Positions 60,872 to 64,000 of a DNA stretch of 64,000 bases are shown piece by piece. The notes below the pieces were generated by a model, which had not been told where the DNA came from, made no database searches, and worked only from the letters and a program-made list of their open reading frames with translations. This DNA comes from Ruegeria arenilitoris. Its GTDB lineage: Bacteria; Pseudomonadota; Alphaproteobacteria; Rhodobacterales; Rhodobacteraceae. A program made the translations under genes and the position numbers. Each line of letters begins with the position of its first letter. The stretch's first letter is position 1. The stretch is taken from contig NZ_WQHX01000007.1 in NCBI RefSeq assembly GCF_013035425.1, positions 124,001-188,000 on the forward strand, written 5' to 3'.

Positions 60872-61165
60872 ATGTATTTACAAAAAGTAGAGGGGCCGCG
60901 ATCAGTTACTTTACCCGATGGCACCATTTTGACACGAGCAGATTTACCCCCCACCGAGACGAAAAGGTGGGTCGCCTCCAGAAAGGCGGTAGTCGTGCGT
61001 GGCGTGCTTTATGGTCTGATTTCCTTAGCAGATGCGAAGATTAGGTACGGTATCAGCGATGAAGAATTCAATACTTGGGTCGCTGCCGTCGCCAAACATG
61101 GCGTCGACGCCTTGAAAGTGACCGCGATGAAAAAATATCGGCAACTTAAAGGAGAAAAAAACTAA
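60872..61165 (+). CDS. sciP: CtrA inhibitor SciP (DUF1153)
   Basis: A small helix-turn-helix protein that, in Caulobacter, binds CtrA on DNA and blocks it from recruiting RNA polymerase. The 97-residue sequence has the family start MYLQKVEGPRSVTLPDGTIL, then RADLPPTETKRWVASRKAVV and the helix-turn-helix region with LISLADAKIRYGISDEEF. ctrA follows 83 bases downstream on the same strand, so activator and inhibitor are encoded side by side. Confidence 0.93.
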   Translation: MYLQKVEGPRSVTLPDGTILTRADLPPTETKRWVASRKAVVVRGVLYGLISLADAKIRYGISDEEFNTWVAAVAKHGVDALKVTAMKKYRQLKGEKN

Positions 61166-61167
61166 TT

Positions 61168-61195
61168 GATTCAACGGTAACGGCAGATTAACCAT
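61168..61195 (+). promoter_or_regulatory. GANTC methylation site and CtrA-type half site upstream of ctrA
   Basis: A GATTC (61168-61172, the CcrM target) and a TTAACCAT (61188-61195, a known CtrA-associated motif in Caulobacter) lie 77 and 54 bases before the ctrA start. No complete TTAA-N7-TTAA site was found in this gap. Confidence 0.4.
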
Positions 61196-61248
61196 TTTTG
61201 CTCAGGTTCAAAACCAGTTGAAGAATTTGACTAAATTGGAGCAATGAA

Positions 61249-61965
61249 ATGCGCATACTTCTTGTCGAGGATGATCCGACCACGTCCAAAAGCATCGAGC
61301 TGATGCTGACACATGCTAATTTGAATGTTTACGCGACGGATCTTGGCGAGGAAGGAATAGATCTGGCCAAGTTGTATGATTACGACCTGATACTGCTGGA
61401 CCTCAATCTGCCAGATATGAACGGGCACGAAGTTCTGCGCCAGTTGCGCATTGCGCGTGTCGAAACACCAATTCTCATCCTTTCAGGCGCGGACGACACC
61501 GACAGCAAGATCAAGGGATTTGGGTTCGGTGCCGATGATTACCTGACGAAACCTTTTCATCGCGAAGAATTGGTTGCGCGAATCCATGCAATTATCCGGC
61601 GGTCAAAGGGACACTCTCAGTCCATAATTCATACCGGACAAGTTGCAGTAAACCTCGATGCCAAAACCGTTGAGGTCGAGGGTAAGACTGTGCACTTAAC
61701 CGGCAAGGAATATCAGATGCTGGAACTTCTGAGCCTGCGCAAAGGTACAACATTGACCAAGGAAATGTTTCTAAATCACCTTTATGGAGGCATGGACGAG
61801 CCAGAGTTGAAGATCATCGATGTTTTCATCTGTAAACTGCGTAAAAAACTCAGCAATGCGACCGGTGGAGAAAACTACATCGAAACCGTTTGGGGCCGCG
61901 GTTATGTACTGCGTGATCCACAATCCGCAACTGGGGTCGAGACCCGGATGGCGGTCGGCGCCTGA
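61249..61965 (+). CDS. ctrA: Cell-cycle response regulator CtrA
   Basis: An OmpR-type master regulator of the alphaproteobacterial cell cycle. In Rhodobacteraceae it also controls motility, quorum sensing and GTA production. The 238-residue protein has the receiver domain [20 protein letters not shown] with the phospho-acceptor Asp in [13 protein letters not shown] (Asp51) and the switch Lys in [17 protein letters not shown]. The winged-helix DNA-binding domain contains [17 protein letters not shown] and [17 protein letters not shown]. The C-terminus ends VGA, which differs from the AA end that signals ClpXP in Caulobacter. Confidence 0.96.
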   Translation: MRILLVEDDPTTSKSIELMLTHANLNVYATDLGEEGIDLAKLYDYDLILLDLNLPDMNGHEVLRQLRIARVETPILILSGADDTDSKIKGFGFGADDYLTKPFHREELVARIHAIIRRSKGHSQSIIHTGQVAVNLDAKTVEVEGKTVHLTGKEYQMLELLSLRKGTTLTKEMFLNHLYGGMDEPELKIIDVFICKLRKKLSNATGGENYIETVWGRGYVLRDPQSATGVETRMAVGA

Positions 61966-62070
61966 TTTTAACCCACCCAACAGGGTCTGAGTAACTAACC
62001 AATCTCTTGTCAGTACGACACTGGACCTTGCAAATTCCTCGCCCTATCACTGGTGATTAGAACGACGTGA

Positions 62071-64000
<1,930 letters not shown>

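Overview
The window is chromosomal DNA of an alphaproteobacterium, almost certainly a marine Rhodobacteraceae (Roseobacter-group) strain. Support comes from the F1-ATPase zeta subunit next to purC, the sciP-ctrA pair, a circularly permuted two-piece tmRNA, the fumC-DUF4169-RHH operon, the fused indolepyruvate oxidoreductase, gene-transfer-agent (GTA) type lysis genes, and a DMSP demethylase (dmdA) with acuI. Coding density is high, and most genes sit in short operons joined by ATGA/GTGA overlaps. No insertion sequence, CRISPR array, rRNA or tRNA gene was seen.

Layout. 0-6.4 kb: purL (cut by the left edge), an outer-membrane beta-barrel gene broken by one stop codon, an MscS-type channel, a probable CCUCCC-type stress sRNA and a LysR regulator. 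6.6-18 kb: fused indolepyruvate:ferredoxin oxidoreductase, acyltransferase, murI, argC, then ccmE-[endolysin-holin]-ccmF-ccmH, in which a two-gene lysis cassette splits the cytochrome c maturation genes, and an enoyl-CoA hydratase. 18-22.4 kb: homocysteine methyltransferase, ATPase zeta subunit, purC, marC, purS, purQ. 22.4-28.9 kb: a DctB/DctD-like two-component pair whose regulator lacks the sigma-54 contact loop, and rne with a long leader. 28.9-36 kb: tusA, ccdA, a hydrolase-P450 pair, class I aldolase, tag, and the fumC operon. 36-40.4 kb: a periplasmic protein, sspB, a chromate resistance pair, a SnoaL-like protein, and tmRNA.

40.5-47.6 kb is the most interesting block. A divergent cluster under a GntR/FadR-type regulator holds a methanethiol oxidase (SBP56/MtoX) followed by an unknown His-bearing membrane protein on one strand. 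On the other strand are a DUF2182 membrane protein, a Cys-rich DUF1326 protein, dmdA and acuI. Together these would take DMSP through demethylation, dispose of the methanethiol released and detoxify acryloyl-CoA. The three uncharacterised proteins are candidates for supplying metal to the copper enzyme MtoX.

47.8-59.6 kb is the conserved envelope operon frr-uppS-cdsA-dxr-rseP-(small membrane protein)-bamA-ompH-fabZ-lpxA-lpxI-lpxB, without lpxD. 59.6-64 kb holds mnmA, the cell-cycle regulators sciP and ctrA, and ligA, which is cut by the right edge. CtrA, and the GTA lysis genes that CtrA controls in relatives, are in the same window; so are the tmRNA and SspB, which act together on stalled-ribosome products.
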